NCBI RefSeq assembly: GCF_000420865.1
Contig: NZ_ATVT01000016.1
Location: forward strand, 33,686 to 97,685
Length of the DNA: 64,000 nt
Direction: 5' to 3'
Origin: Butyrivibrio sp. XPD2006
Lineage (GTDB): Bacteria > Bacillota > Clostridia > Lachnospirales > Lachnospiraceae
In this document: piece by piece, positions 56,001-63,666 of the stretch
Numbering within the stretch: position 1 is the first letter of the stretch
How the letters are laid out: each line of letters opens with the position of its first letter
Program-made: the position numbers and the translations under genes
The notes under the pieces: generated by a model
Database searches by the model: none
What the model was told of the DNA's origin: nothing
Seen by the model: only the letters and a program-made list of their open reading frames with translations

Positions 56001-56259
56001 CTACCAGAATAATTGCCAGGATAGTTCCAATAACTGCTTCCCACTTCTTAAGAAAAAGGTTTCTTACCAGCCATATAATCACTATGACAGGAAGAATAAG
56101 GCCAACAACATTCTCTAAGAAAGATACCAAAATAAACGGTGCCTTTGAAAGCATCGTTACCTGAGTATAAAAATATAAAGCAAACAGTATTATATAGACT
56201 ATTTCGTAATACTTATCAATAATAGATAGCACTTTATTAAAAACTGTTTTGGGTTGCAA
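53041..56259 (-). CDS. O-antigen polymerase/ligase-like membrane protein fused to a YD-type repeat domain
   Basis: A 1072-residue protein in three parts. Residues 1 to about 440 hold roughly eleven membrane segments in a Wzy/WaaL-like order, with a large loop before RYGLIAAVCI. About 440-760 is an outer beta-rich region. About 762-1072 is ten imperfect repeats of about 32 residues with the core YDxxGN...YYDxxGN, reminiscent of RHS/YD repeats. The likely job is polymerising or ligating the repeat unit outside the membrane, with the tail binding glycan or wall. The start is TTG at 56259, with AGGAG 11 bases upstream, so it is tentative. It is probably the first gene of the minus-strand run. Confidence 0.8.
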   Translation of the reverse strand: MQPKTVFNKVLSIIDKYYEIVYIILFALYFYTQVTMLSKAPFILVSFLENVVGLILPVIVIIWLVRNLFLKKWEAVIGTILAIILVVLSSLNGYDELKYLGMLAAGSIGVNLKKVIKITGVIAVATIFYTFLYSFAIDPSINTVYVEVKRIRSTMGMSYPTDAASLALFVCLGVMILGKACPTLVTHIMSLLSLLLAYFYFGSKTSAIVSAMLCMAIVGIFWCEKKANRLEMPGIIRIVAQGALYVLIPLMAAIQLLLAFFYGKEASWAVRVDDLLHKRVAMTHKGLIEHSITLLGKNIELIGTGEPGINNVDAYNYLDSSYINILVRYGLIAAVCILFIWIVIQRKAVKGRNIFIILAAVLISVHSFEEHHFTQIAYNPLLYLPFADGFDNEGNIIDVLPLVKKNANKVVVAVGIAGVIMVILPFAFSTTRTIFDSMEYENVSERLEADSKAVQLILDTNECPVYADVLTEKYVGKFKGIKQTICSGDDLVRKLDCTIITDIDVNSWDLFSKGAVYARISEYSAVYTTDHSVITALQNAGYHVAAYFYQEKQLDVSYVYNSDSISVSAGHVDVMGEIGVDTSKPLTGDVAKVTILSVDGEVSKIYGNEDVSEDGVIRYDIEFDTEQDAVTLQIESLGETEIIPRPALLTQGIKEYQVDINLRRIQSTNNKVYKGSYTLNAQMMITNYKNIYDDVAVRIIFMPSDGTESSKDVYLRDFREDGTLDYETVFDSRGDNYTIIVEPSSDVNLKVGSMSITNTPSYDIHSTYNSDGRVARSEYYDLNGNKVLTPEGVFAYEFDYDKKGNAIVIRYYDTDNSPVTSLNGYAEVHRKFDKLNHMIYESYYGEDGMPLTNQSGFAAYSLDVDVWGRPLCVRYYNSEGKPVIISVGYSAIRYEFNDKDQIVYEAYYDENDNRLELEAGYSGCRFEYDDAGHQTRITYLDDNDNPTIISSGYAGIERQYDEKGNMVVESYYDTEGNLMLLEQGYAAIVQSYDDFGDNISTMYFGLDTSEGYIEIRREYDDQRRLIYEGKFNSDGEPLIMDGEYSAYRIEYDDAGNVISVQYYGIDGNLIDG
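53044..53976. repeat. Tandem repeats coding about ten 32-residue YD-like units
   Basis: On the minus strand the last 310 codons of the polymerase-like gene repeat with a period near 96 bases. Units alternate between a form with YESYY/YEAYY and one with IRYY/ITYL, giving a higher-order period of about 64 residues. One unit (SYDDFGDNIS) is shortened. DNA identity between units is low, so the repeat is old. Confidence 0.75.
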
Positions 56260-56266
56260 TTGATAG

Positions 56267-56294
56267 TTTACTCCTATAGTTTTCTTGCTATAAT
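56267..56294 (+). promoter_or_regulatory. Probable promoter of the two-domain acyltransferase gene
   Basis: TTTACT (56267-56272), 16 bases, then a perfect TATAAT (56289-56294) preceded by TGC (extended -10). The transcript would start near 56301, leaving a leader of about 130 bases before the ATG at 56432. I see no obvious folded regulatory element in that leader. Confidence 0.6.
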
Positions 56295-56431
56295 CAAATT
56301 ATGTTTTCTATAAACATTCTCAAAACACTTGATAATATCTTTACATATTGCCTATACATTTTCAACCTGAAGTACCATCATCTTATAACACATAACACAT
56401 CTTGACTATTCCAACCGCATGGAGGTTAGTA

Positions 56432-58138
56432 ATGACAAGTCAGAAGGAATTCAAATATGAAAATCTTATAAGTGCCCTAATTAGTTTCATGATTATTTTA
56501 GCACTCATATCTGCAGCAGCGCTCCCTGTAATAACAGATTTTATATACGTAGGTGTCGAAACTGTTAATATCCATGATGATGCTTTAACTGAGGGACTCC
56601 TAATTATGGATAATGGATCTTATACGCAGCCGTTAACTGTGGAATATGATAATTTGAACAGGATATGTCTGGAGCTGACAAGTGCTGCCGATACAATAGC
56701 AAATTTCAGTATATCTCTCTACGGTGAGGATTCGGAAGCTGTTTGCATTACAGAATTTAACGATCTGGAAGCGAATGAACAATCCAGATATTATTGGAAT
56801 TTAAGTGATACCGGGCTCATAGTCGGTGAGCCGGCAACATTCAGCATTTTCATGGGCGGATCAGAGAATGGCAATAACCCGATCATCCATTCGATTGAAT
56901 ACATATATGGTGAAGACACACTATCCGCCTCAAGAATAGTTATGCTTATCTTTATAGCAGCTTTGTTGCTTTTGCTTTTTTCTTTGGTTTATCTCCGAAT
57001 TACAAAATCAAAGACTTCTCAATGCTCTCCATCGATTACAGCCTCCCCCAAAAAGTCTGCAACCAGGAAAGTTTATTTTGAAATAATGAGAGTCTTGGCC
57101 TGTAGCCTTGTTATCTATAATCATCTTCTGGTATATAATCAGTTTATGGCAGCCGAAACCGTATCTCGGCCATTGTACATGACCCTGGCCATGATAACGA
57201 GGTGCAATGTCCCAATCTTTTTTATGGTAAGTGGCGCTTTACTGCTTAAGAAGAACGAAGAATTCACAACAGTCTTCAGGAAAAGATTTTTACGGATCAT
57301 TGGCTTGCTTATTGTTTTTTATTTGATAAATATTGCAGCGCTTCAGTACAATTGTGTCATGGAAGGAACTCATTACAATATTAGTATTAAAGAATTTGTG
57401 CTTGGCTTTTTAAGCAGAGAACTTCCGGGATCAGTTGTATACTGGTATCTTTATGCATATCTCGCTTATATATTTATGTTGCCATTCCTTCAAAGGCTTG
57501 CTAAGGGAATAACAAGAGCAGAGTTTTCAGCACTTATTGCATTACATTTTATTACAGCAACCCTTATCCCAATGATCAATCTGTATTTAATGAAAAATGG
57601 AATTGCAGAGAATATCCTGATAGACGGAAATTTCTATGTGCCATTTGCAGTCTTCAGTGCTATTTTTTATCCGTTAATAGGATATTACCTTGAATACAAC
57701 GTGGATATTGCAAATGTAAGACTCTGGCAGCTATGTCTGCTCATACTAGGCGCAGCAGCAGGCATTACACTCTCAAATATATGCACCTATATAGATGCGG
57801 AATTGAACGGAACATTTTCCCAGAACTATGTGATGTTATTTGACTACCTTACTGCAATAACAGTATTTATGCTTATCAAGTATCTATATGCTGTTGTCAT
57901 GGCATACAAAGAAACCGGCATCTTAGTCAAAGCTATTTGTTTTACTGGCTCCATGACGCTTGGAATCTACATGTTTGATCCGGTGTTCAAAGAACTGTTC
58001 TACTCTAAATTCATAATCAAAACACAGTCTATGTCAGTTATGTGGCAGGGACTTTTATGGATACTCATCAGCATGACGCTAGGAACAATCTGTACATTTA
58101 TTTTAAAAAAGACTTCTCTCTTTAAAAATCTGCTTTAA
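56432..58138 (+). CDS. Acyltransferase 3 family protein with an extracytoplasmic N-terminal domain
   Basis: 568 residues from the ATG at 56432, chosen because GGAGG lies six bases upstream; an in-frame TTG at 56402 is less likely. A first helix (about 12-34) is followed by an outer domain of about 130 residues of beta type, a second helix (about 170-190), and a basic linker. An acyltransferase 3 domain then spans about 205-568 with LVIYNHLLVYNQF (catalytic His) and VPIFFMVSGALLL. It should acylate a surface glycan. The outer domain may bind the acceptor and is not usual for this family. It is transcribed away from the main glycan run. Confidence 0.85.
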   Translation: MTSQKEFKYENLISALISFMIILALISAAALPVITDFIYVGVETVNIHDDALTEGLLIMDNGSYTQPLTVEYDNLNRICLELTSAADTIANFSISLYGEDSEAVCITEFNDLEANEQSRYYWNLSDTGLIVGEPATFSIFMGGSENGNNPIIHSIEYIYGEDTLSASRIVMLIFIAALLLLLFSLVYLRITKSKTSQCSPSITASPKKSATRKVYFEIMRVLACSLVIYNHLLVYNQFMAAETVSRPLYMTLAMITRCNVPIFFMVSGALLLKKNEEFTTVFRKRFLRIIGLLIVFYLINIAALQYNCVMEGTHYNISIKEFVLGFLSRELPGSVVYWYLYAYLAYIFMLPFLQRLAKGITRAEFSALIALHFITATLIPMINLYLMKNGIAENILIDGNFYVPFAVFSAIFYPLIGYYLEYNVDIANVRLWQLCLLILGAAAGITLSNICTYIDAELNGTFSQNYVMLFDYLTAITVFMLIKYLYAVVMAYKETGILVKAICFTGSMTLGIYMFDPVFKELFYSKFIIKTQSMSVMWQGLLWILISMTLGTICTFILKKTSLFKNLL

Positions 58139-58331
58139 GTAGTATATGATACCAGTACCTAAAGTAAAGAGCACCGGCAAATCAAACGCCAAGCTCCTTA
58201 CCTCATGTACTGACTATATGCACAATCACAATGTTACCACTAAACCAGTTTCAGTGAAAGTTATTCATGAAACATCAGGATGACAAAAACCTAAACATCA
58301 AACGCATCCTTAAGCTGTTTCAATATACTAG

Positions 58332-58670
58332 CTACTGAGCAGACGCTAAATAGTATTCTGCTATACCCTCTACATCATCATTAGGAAATGCATTCTGACA
58401 CATTATAATCATATAATCATAACGTTCAGCAAAAAATGTACGAATATACTCATCCTCTTCATAGAATAAATCATTGCTTGAATTAAAATATCTCTTCATG
58501 TTCACATCCAAAGGTTCAGCTAATGTTCTCTCATAGTTTCCCAGCAACTGATCAATCTTATCATCATCCCATTCAGCACCGTACTCAAAAATACGATTGA
58601 TTAACGCTAAACGAAACGTTTCATTCGCACACAAATTTCTAAAGATTGCCGACTCACTCAGCAAATAATC
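58332..58670 (-). pseudogene. C-terminal fragment, CotH-kinase-like
   Basis: An open frame of about 112 codons cut at its 5-prime end by an IS66 terminal repeat. It resembles the C-terminal end of CotH-family proteins (spore-coat or cellulosome-type kinases), with NETFRLALINRIFEYG and YIRTFFAERYDYMI, but the match is from memory of family style and is weak. The remaining part ends with a normal stop. No intact 5-prime part is in the window. It is the host sequence into which the left IS66 copy inserted. Confidence 0.45.
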
Positions 58671-58686
58671 GTAAGCGTCAAATAAT
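58671..58686 (+). repeat. IS66-type terminal inverted repeat, left copy
   Basis: GTAAGCGTCAAATAAT. It matches the inverted right-hand copy (63667-63682) at 14 of 16 positions and begins with the GTAAGCG typical of IS66-family ends. It marks the edge between the IS66 piece and the CotH-like fragment. Confidence 0.8.
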
Positions 58687-58696
58687 CCGCCTATCT

Positions 58697-58729
58697 GAAA
58701 AATAAACGCCGCAAGTTCATTTGCGGCGT
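58697..58729 (-). terminator. Terminator at the end of the left IS66 transposase piece
   Basis: Nine-base arms ACGCCGCAA (58706-58714) and the complement (58721-58729) are followed on the minus strand by TTATTTTTC. The transposase stop codon lies inside the loop. Confidence 0.75.
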
Positions 58730-58989
58730 GGTTTACGGCAGTTATCTGGTAATGTCTCGGACCAAGGTAATAACTGATCCAGACTTGCCGTATCTATATT
58801 TCCATTCTCATCACGGAGCTTTGGAAGCTCTGTAAGGAGGTGATCTACGTAGTAATAGGAGCTCAGATTATTTAATCTTGCAGTCTCAACAATTGAATAG
58901 ATCACAGCACTGGCTTTTGCACCTCTGATGGTGTTCATGAACTCCCAGTTCTTCCTGCCTATAGTGAACGGCCTTATTGCTCGTTCTGC
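58717..58989 (-). pseudogene. IS66-family transposase, C-terminal remnant (left copy)
   Basis: Ninety codons in frame read AERAIRPFTIGRKNWEF, then RGAKASAVIYSIVETARLNN and LLPWSETLPDNC. This is the typical C-terminal part of the IS66 TnpC transposase, including the Glu of the DDE triad in AER. The frame is closed by TAA just two codons upstream, at the edge of the recombinase element. No N-terminal part is present. It reads outwards from the element. The normal protein is about 500 residues, so this is a fragment. Confidence 0.85.
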
Positions 58990-58992
58990 GTA

Positions 58993-59018
58993 TTATGCGA
59001 ATGTTCGGATAAGCTGCT
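58993..59018 (+). repeat. 26-base direct repeat flanking the recombinase trio, left copy
   Basis: It contains the imperfect palindrome TTATGCGAATGTTCGGATAA followed by GCTGCT, and is identical to 63242-63267. The palindrome has 9-base arms (TTATGCGAA and TTCGGATAA) around a 2-base centre, the layout of a tyrosine-recombinase core site. Confidence 0.9.
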
Positions 59019-59106
59019 TTATCCGAAGAAATTACTTATCCGCACCTTTTTCTTGAAAGCCAGACAATTAGCATACCTTCTCAAAAAAGGTGCGCATAAT
59101 GCTCCT
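59019..59106 (+). repeat. Left terminal inverted repeat of the recombinase element
   Basis: It begins TTATCCGAAGAAATTACTTA and ends GCGCATAATGCTCCT, with the reverse complement at 63148-63235. The two ends are near-identical over the outer 27 and the inner 15 bases, with a diverged middle. It overlaps the stop codon of the last recombinase gene, and contains an extra GCACCTTTTT / AAAAAAGGTGC hairpin. Confidence 0.88.
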
Positions 59107-60145
59107 ATCTGATACCACACAATCGTGCCAGCTCTTCATCGTTTTTCCACAGTTGTTTTTCTTCGGGGACTATCATCTCGCCTCTATCACCTGCATCCAT
59201 CTGTTTCCTTAGCATTTCAACAGAAGGTTTCGCATATGACTTTCGAGTAGTTTTTGTATCTGAATGCCCCAGTATAACGGCTATTGTTTCAATAGGTACT
59301 CCATCCCTGTACCATCCACTCGCGCGAGTTCTCCTTAATAAATGCGGGTAGATTCTATCTGGAAGATCAGGAGCATCTTTTCTGATGATATCAGCATATT
59401 TTTTGACAATACGCTCCACATTTCTCTCTGACATTCTACCTGTCACGCCTTTTATCGTTGTGTATATAAAAGGTTCAGAGCGTTTCCTCATGTCGCGATG
59501 AAACACAGAACTATACTGCTTCACTAATGGTATCACTTCTTCTGACAATGCTACAACACGTTCTTTATCTCCTTTACCGCGAATGCGAAGATACGGGCTT
59601 TCCGCATCAATGTTTACATCTGACAAGTCAAGCCCTATTAATTCATCTGCTCTTATTGCAGTGTCATACAGGAGCACAAGTATTATCTGGTCACGTATCC
59701 CTTTGTCAGACATACCTGGTGAAGCCAGCAGTTTCTTGATGGTTTCTTTGTCCTCAATGATTTCCTTCACTTTGGACGGAACCGTAACGTATGGTACTTC
59801 TAAAACATTCATGTAGATCTGGTATATTGCCACCTTTCGGGAAGCTGCATACTTCATATATGCAGTAATTACCGCCATCCTGTGATTCACTGTTGCGGGC
59901 TTATATCCATTACCTACCAGATATATCCTATAATCGAGCATGAAGTCATAAGTCATGTCTTCAAATCTGAACTTGTCGATTGCGATGCCACAAATGTCAG
60001 TTACATATCTGCGGAATATAGTCAGTGCATCCTCATACGCCTTTACAGTCTTTATGCTGTCCTGGTGCTGAGTTGGCAGGTAAACATTAAGATAATCCCA
60101 TGTCATGGAAAAGAAGAGTTCTTCATTAAGTATGCTTTTGCTCAT
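59105..60145 (-). CDS. Tyrosine recombinase, third of the trio (RitC-like)
   Basis: A 346-residue DNA strand-transfer enzyme. The N-terminal SAM-like core-binding half spans about 1-115. The catalytic half has AIRADEL (first Arg), GKGDKER (Lys), HLLRRTR (His and second Arg), LGHSD (His) and TTRKSYAKP (nucleophile Tyr), so the active site is complete. It overlaps the previous gene by four bases (ATGA). It would act with the other two on the terminal repeats. Confidence 0.95.
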   Translation of the reverse strand: MSKSILNEELFFSMTWDYLNVYLPTQHQDSIKTVKAYEDALTIFRRYVTDICGIAIDKFRFEDMTYDFMLDYRIYLVGNGYKPATVNHRMAVITAYMKYAASRKVAIYQIYMNVLEVPYVTVPSKVKEIIEDKETIKKLLASPGMSDKGIRDQIILVLLYDTAIRADELIGLDLSDVNIDAESPYLRIRGKGDKERVVALSEEVIPLVKQYSSVFHRDMRKRSEPFIYTTIKGVTGRMSERNVERIVKKYADIIRKDAPDLPDRIYPHLLRRTRASGWYRDGVPIETIAVILGHSDTKTTRKSYAKPSVEMLRKQMDAGDRGEMIVPEEKQLWKNDEELARLCGIR

Positions 60146-61125
60146 CTGCGTCTCACCTCCGGAATTACATCTTTTGTAACGGTATCTCTCTGTTTGATGA
60201 TATCGTATGCCTCCCGAACCAGATGGTAATAGTAAAAGCTTTCATCGGGATCCTTATGTCCAAGATACTTACTGAGGTAGACAAACATGACATTAATATC
60301 AATGCCTGCGAGTATCCAGTTGTTAATTCGGTCTACAACAAAACCATGTCTCAATGAGTGAGGTGTAGGGCGCTTATCACAGTGTTTTGATGCTTCAGTT
60401 TTATTCCAAAAATCACGAAAATTTCTGTCAATGGATGTCTTAAGGACATGTTCCTTCAGAAATCTTCCAGGGAAAAGCCACTCTGATTTTACTCCTAAAT
60501 CTTTTTCAAGATACCTGCAGTATTTTCTGATCAGGGTCAGCAGATCCTCTGGCAGATAAACCAGCCTGTCACGATGTTTTTTGCCATCATAAATCGTAAC
60601 AATACCATTCTCAAGATCAATATCAGTTTTCCTGAGTTCACAAACCTCATTATTCCTCATTCCGCAGCAGTAGAACAGGCGAAATATAATCGGATATTCA
60701 TTTGCCATCCGCAGGTCGCAAGGTTTATGCGTCTTAGGCTGGTATGAATCTACAGCAGAAAAGAATTCCGCCAATTCGATCTTGTCCATCACATGGATCT
60801 GCTTCTGATCTTTGCCGACGTAAAGTGTTGGAACATAGCATTTAATACCATGCGTGTTAAGATATCTTGCAATACCGCGTGCTGCTCCAATACGGCTGTT
60901 TTGACTGCTTTTGCTTTCTCCCGGCAAAGAACACATCCAGGCGTCAAGTCTTTCAGGAGTAAAAGCAGCATCTTTGTACCCGTTATCATTCCAATACTGG
61001 TCAAGGCGAAAGAGCTGGTAGCCTTTTACGTTATATATGTATCCTAAAGCACGCTTTTCAGCAACGTAATCCTGAATAAACGGTGCAAGAGCGCTTGAAT
61101 AGGGATAATCTCTATACTCTGTCAT
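60142..61125 (-). CDS. Tyrosine recombinase, second of the trio (RitB-like)
   Basis: A 327-residue integrase-family protein. Catalytic residues appear in CGMRNNEV, GKKHRDR, HSLRHGF and LGHKDPDESFYYYH, a full R-K-HxxR-H-Y set. It overlaps the first gene by 14 bases and the third by four, so the three are translated together. The N-terminal core-binding part covers about 1-140. Confidence 0.95.
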   Translation of the reverse strand: MTEYRDYPYSSALAPFIQDYVAEKRALGYIYNVKGYQLFRLDQYWNDNGYKDAAFTPERLDAWMCSLPGESKSSQNSRIGAARGIARYLNTHGIKCYVPTLYVGKDQKQIHVMDKIELAEFFSAVDSYQPKTHKPCDLRMANEYPIIFRLFYCCGMRNNEVCELRKTDIDLENGIVTIYDGKKHRDRLVYLPEDLLTLIRKYCRYLEKDLGVKSEWLFPGRFLKEHVLKTSIDRNFRDFWNKTEASKHCDKRPTPHSLRHGFVVDRINNWILAGIDINVMFVYLSKYLGHKDPDESFYYYHLVREAYDIIKQRDTVTKDVIPEVRRR

Positions 61126-63091
61126 AGCGGCCTCCTTTCATCAGGAGTCCTGAGTCCGACAAAGATATAGGACACATCCGCATCCGTTCCTCATCAAGAT
61201 TAAGATAATGCTTTATTGACGTTGTGTCCCTATGACCCAGAAGATCTGCCAAGCCCTGCTTACCGGTACCTTTTCTAAGCTGGTCTGTAGCGTATGTCCT
61301 GCGAGTTACATGAAAGCCAGAACCGGGTGTACTTCTACCTGGAAGCATCCTTTTTAACGCTTGTCTGCATACGCTTCTCTTCAGAGCATCGTAAGGAACC
61401 CTGTTTTTAATGAAGAGATATCTAGAGGATGTTTTTTTATTTGCCCGTCCGTTTGATATATACAGATAAATGGCATTGCCCACCTCTGTTGGCATAGGCA
61501 GCATAATCTCGTGACTTGTCTTCTTTTGATATATACGTATGCACTGGTTTTTCCAGTCAAGATCATCCAGCTTCAGATTAACTATGTCAATGGATCTTAT
61601 GCCCATTTTTAGGCCAAGGAGCATCATTGCATTATCCCTTAGTTCAATCGATGCGGTACTGGCATCCTGTTTCTCCTTGATGCTCTGTTTTTCGTCATCA
61701 GTCAGAGTTATGACAATTCTTTCCCTGTTTTCCGATGTACAGAGCAGGGCTTCATTGAGCCCGTATGGGATTATATTCTTCCGCTCCAGATGTTTTAGAA
61801 ACTTTCGTATCCTAACGTTATAGGCGTTTTTTCCTTCAGGAGTATCATGATAGTCACAGAGATTGAATCCCTTAATAACTGATGCGTCTATCTCTTCAAA
61901 GCCTTTCAGACCACTATCTGCCAAATATTCACAAAAACGCGTGACAGATGATCTTATCATATCTATAGTAGATGCAGCCCAGTCTTCCTTGTTCTTAACT
62001 TCCAGATATTCGTCCAGTTCAGCTAAACACCAGTCAGGGAGGGCTTCACATCTGAGGGCCCTCGTTATGTTCAGGGACTGCGGCATTATGCATCCTTCCC
62101 TGGTATAGATATCAAACAGATACAGCGTTCTTAAAGCCTGGAACCATCCTCTTTTCTCATGATATGTTTTTTCGCGTTCAAGCCACACAGCTGCAATCTC
62201 CTTATGGTACCCCAAACTGTTCATTTCCAAAAACAGCAGAAGATTGTGCAGAGTATACGCGGCCATTTTGCAGGGCGATTCACTGTACCCAAGTTTATTA
62301 AAATCAATTAGGAAGCTTTCAACAGCCACAGCGTACTCTTCAGAAGGAAAATCAAGACTATCATCTCTATAGTGCTTGATTGCTGCTATCTGTTCATCTG
62401 TGAAGTCCTTGATGTCAAATATCCTGTTATGCATCCTGAAATACGGATACCATCCAAGTCCATGTGAACACAGCCCCCTGTTTGCCATATACAGGAGAAT
62501 ATCTCCAATAGAGTATGTGTATATGGCATCCATTTCCTTTGATCTATGCACGTCAGTCATGCAATACTGTTCAATAAGCTCGAAAGTTATTTCAGAAGGG
62601 CTTGATACTCCCTGCAGCTGTATGGCATAAAAGAATCTTGCGATGCGGTTCCTTATATCTGACATATAAGACTCCATAAAGTCCAGCGTGTTCAGATAGC
62701 CCTGAAGAAGTTCATTCCACGGTTCATGCAGAAGATTCGAATACGGAACAGCAACAGGAAAAGCGTTGACAGGCTGTACCTCTCCGTGTTCGTAAATATC
62801 AGAAAGTCGGAAAAGTGCTATCTTGAAGCCTTTGGAATAAAACTTCGTGTTATCCAGCCATCGGATTGATTCCGTATACGAGTAGCATAGGTCACTATCC
62901 AGAAGATAATTTCTAAGTCTCTGAAGGCACTGTATTGTTGAGTAGTACGCTGTCTGCCCAGCACCTTGTTGCTCCATGTATCCAACCAGCCGCCTGCAGT
63001 TCTCGTGGTAACTGATTAACCACTTTTGAGATTTGGGAATCTCATCTGGTAGTGGAATCTCATAAAAACGCGTGTCTCTTGGTCTTGCCAT
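61112..63091 (-). CDS. Large tyrosine recombinase, first of the trio (RitA/TnpB-like)
   Basis: A 659-residue protein with a catalytic domain in the last 200 residues: MGIRSID, YQKKTSHE, FHVTRRT, LGHRDTTSIKHY. The first 400 or so residues are an extended region rich in aromatic residues, as in TnpB of Tn554-type transposons, which may span several DNA sites. The ATG at 63091 has an AAAGGAGGTGA site nine bases upstream, so it is the promoter-proximal gene. The long N-terminus is the main difference from the two shorter partners. Confidence 0.94.
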   Translation of the reverse strand: MARPRDTRFYEIPLPDEIPKSQKWLISYHENCRRLVGYMEQQGAGQTAYYSTIQCLQRLRNYLLDSDLCYSYTESIRWLDNTKFYSKGFKIALFRLSDIYEHGEVQPVNAFPVAVPYSNLLHEPWNELLQGYLNTLDFMESYMSDIRNRIARFFYAIQLQGVSSPSEITFELIEQYCMTDVHRSKEMDAIYTYSIGDILLYMANRGLCSHGLGWYPYFRMHNRIFDIKDFTDEQIAAIKHYRDDSLDFPSEEYAVAVESFLIDFNKLGYSESPCKMAAYTLHNLLLFLEMNSLGYHKEIAAVWLEREKTYHEKRGWFQALRTLYLFDIYTREGCIMPQSLNITRALRCEALPDWCLAELDEYLEVKNKEDWAASTIDMIRSSVTRFCEYLADSGLKGFEEIDASVIKGFNLCDYHDTPEGKNAYNVRIRKFLKHLERKNIIPYGLNEALLCTSENRERIVITLTDDEKQSIKEKQDASTASIELRDNAMMLLGLKMGIRSIDIVNLKLDDLDWKNQCIRIYQKKTSHEIMLPMPTEVGNAIYLYISNGRANKKTSSRYLFIKNRVPYDALKRSVCRQALKRMLPGRSTPGSGFHVTRRTYATDQLRKGTGKQGLADLLGHRDTTSIKHYLNLDEERMRMCPISLSDSGLLMKGGRYDRV

Positions 63092-63147
63092 AGCAACGTC
63101 ACCTCCTTTACAAACAAGTCTTTTGGTGACGTCATTATAATCTGAAG

Positions 63148-63235
63148 AGGAGCATTATGCGCATCTTTTTATCGCAAATGCAGTAATTTCGAACCTTTCA
63201 AGCGTTAAATGCGGATAAGTAATTCCTTCGGATAA
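63148..63235 (-). repeat. Right terminal inverted repeat of the recombinase element
   Basis: The reverse complement matches 59019-59106, with the outer TGCGGATAAGTAATTCCTTC and the inner AGGAGCATTATGCGC blocks conserved. It carries two copies of the 9-base motif TTATCCGAA-type in inverted orientation (63210-63218 and 63227-63235). The transcript of the recombinase genes probably starts from within or next to it; a TATAAT is visible on the minus strand near 63135. Confidence 0.88.
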
Positions 63236-63241
63236 GCTGGC

Positions 63242-63267
63242 TTATGCGAATGTTCGGATAAGCTGCT
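63242..63267 (+). repeat. 26-base direct repeat flanking the recombinase trio, right copy
   Basis: Identical to 58993-59018. The last bases GCT also begin the AER codons of the right IS66 remnant, so the repeat ends inside the transposase reading frame. Confidence 0.9.
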
Positions 63268-63549
63268 GAGAGAAGCTGCAAAGCTTTTGTGACCGGCAGA
63301 AAGAACTGGATGTTCGCCGATACTCCGGATGGAGCTAATGCAAGCGCATTAGTCTATTCACTGGTCGAAACAGCCAAGGCAAACAATGTAGATGTTTACT
63401 ATTATCTCAAGTACCTGCTTCTCAAAACTCCGACATCACAAACAAGTGATGAAGAACTAGAAAAGCTCTGTCCATGGAATCCTGAATGTAAAGAAGCTTT
63501 GGAAGATCTTCACAGGCAGCATCAAAAGGAAATCTTCGATGCGATGTGA
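63265..63549 (+). pseudogene. IS66-family transposase, C-terminal remnant (right copy)
   Basis: Ninety-four codons read AERSCKAFVTGRKNWMFAD, SALVYSLVETAKANN and LCPWNPECKEAL, which is IS66 TnpC C-terminal sequence including the DDE Glu in AER. A TAA lies in frame just upstream, so it is a fragment with no start. It faces away from the recombinase element, the opposite of the left copy, and differs clearly from it in sequence, so two different IS66 elements are involved. Confidence 0.85.
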
Positions 63550-63666
63550 TCTTAATCATATGTGAATTGTCAAGGTGCTCCAGTCTCTCAAGAGGCTGGG
63601 GTATATTTATGGGCAAAAGCCCTTGTACCCAATAACATATATGTGGTGGTGGCGCTACCCCACCTA

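Larger units (their letters stand above)
58993..63267. mobile_element. RIT-like (recombinase-in-trio) element
   Basis: Three adjoining tyrosine recombinase genes are bounded by 88-base imperfect inverted repeats (59019-59106 and 63148-63235) and a 26-base perfect direct repeat outside them. Recombinase-in-trio elements are known as three overlapping integrase genes moving together. Tn554-like transposons use a related arrangement. No passenger gene is present: the space between the repeats is filled by the three genes. All three proteins keep the full R-K-HxxR-H-Y residue set, so the element may be active. Confidence 0.85.

Noticed and set aside
58139..58331. Possible terminator or small RNA after the acyltransferase gene
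   Set aside because: No stem followed by a T-tract and no promoter pattern could be seen in this 193-base gap.
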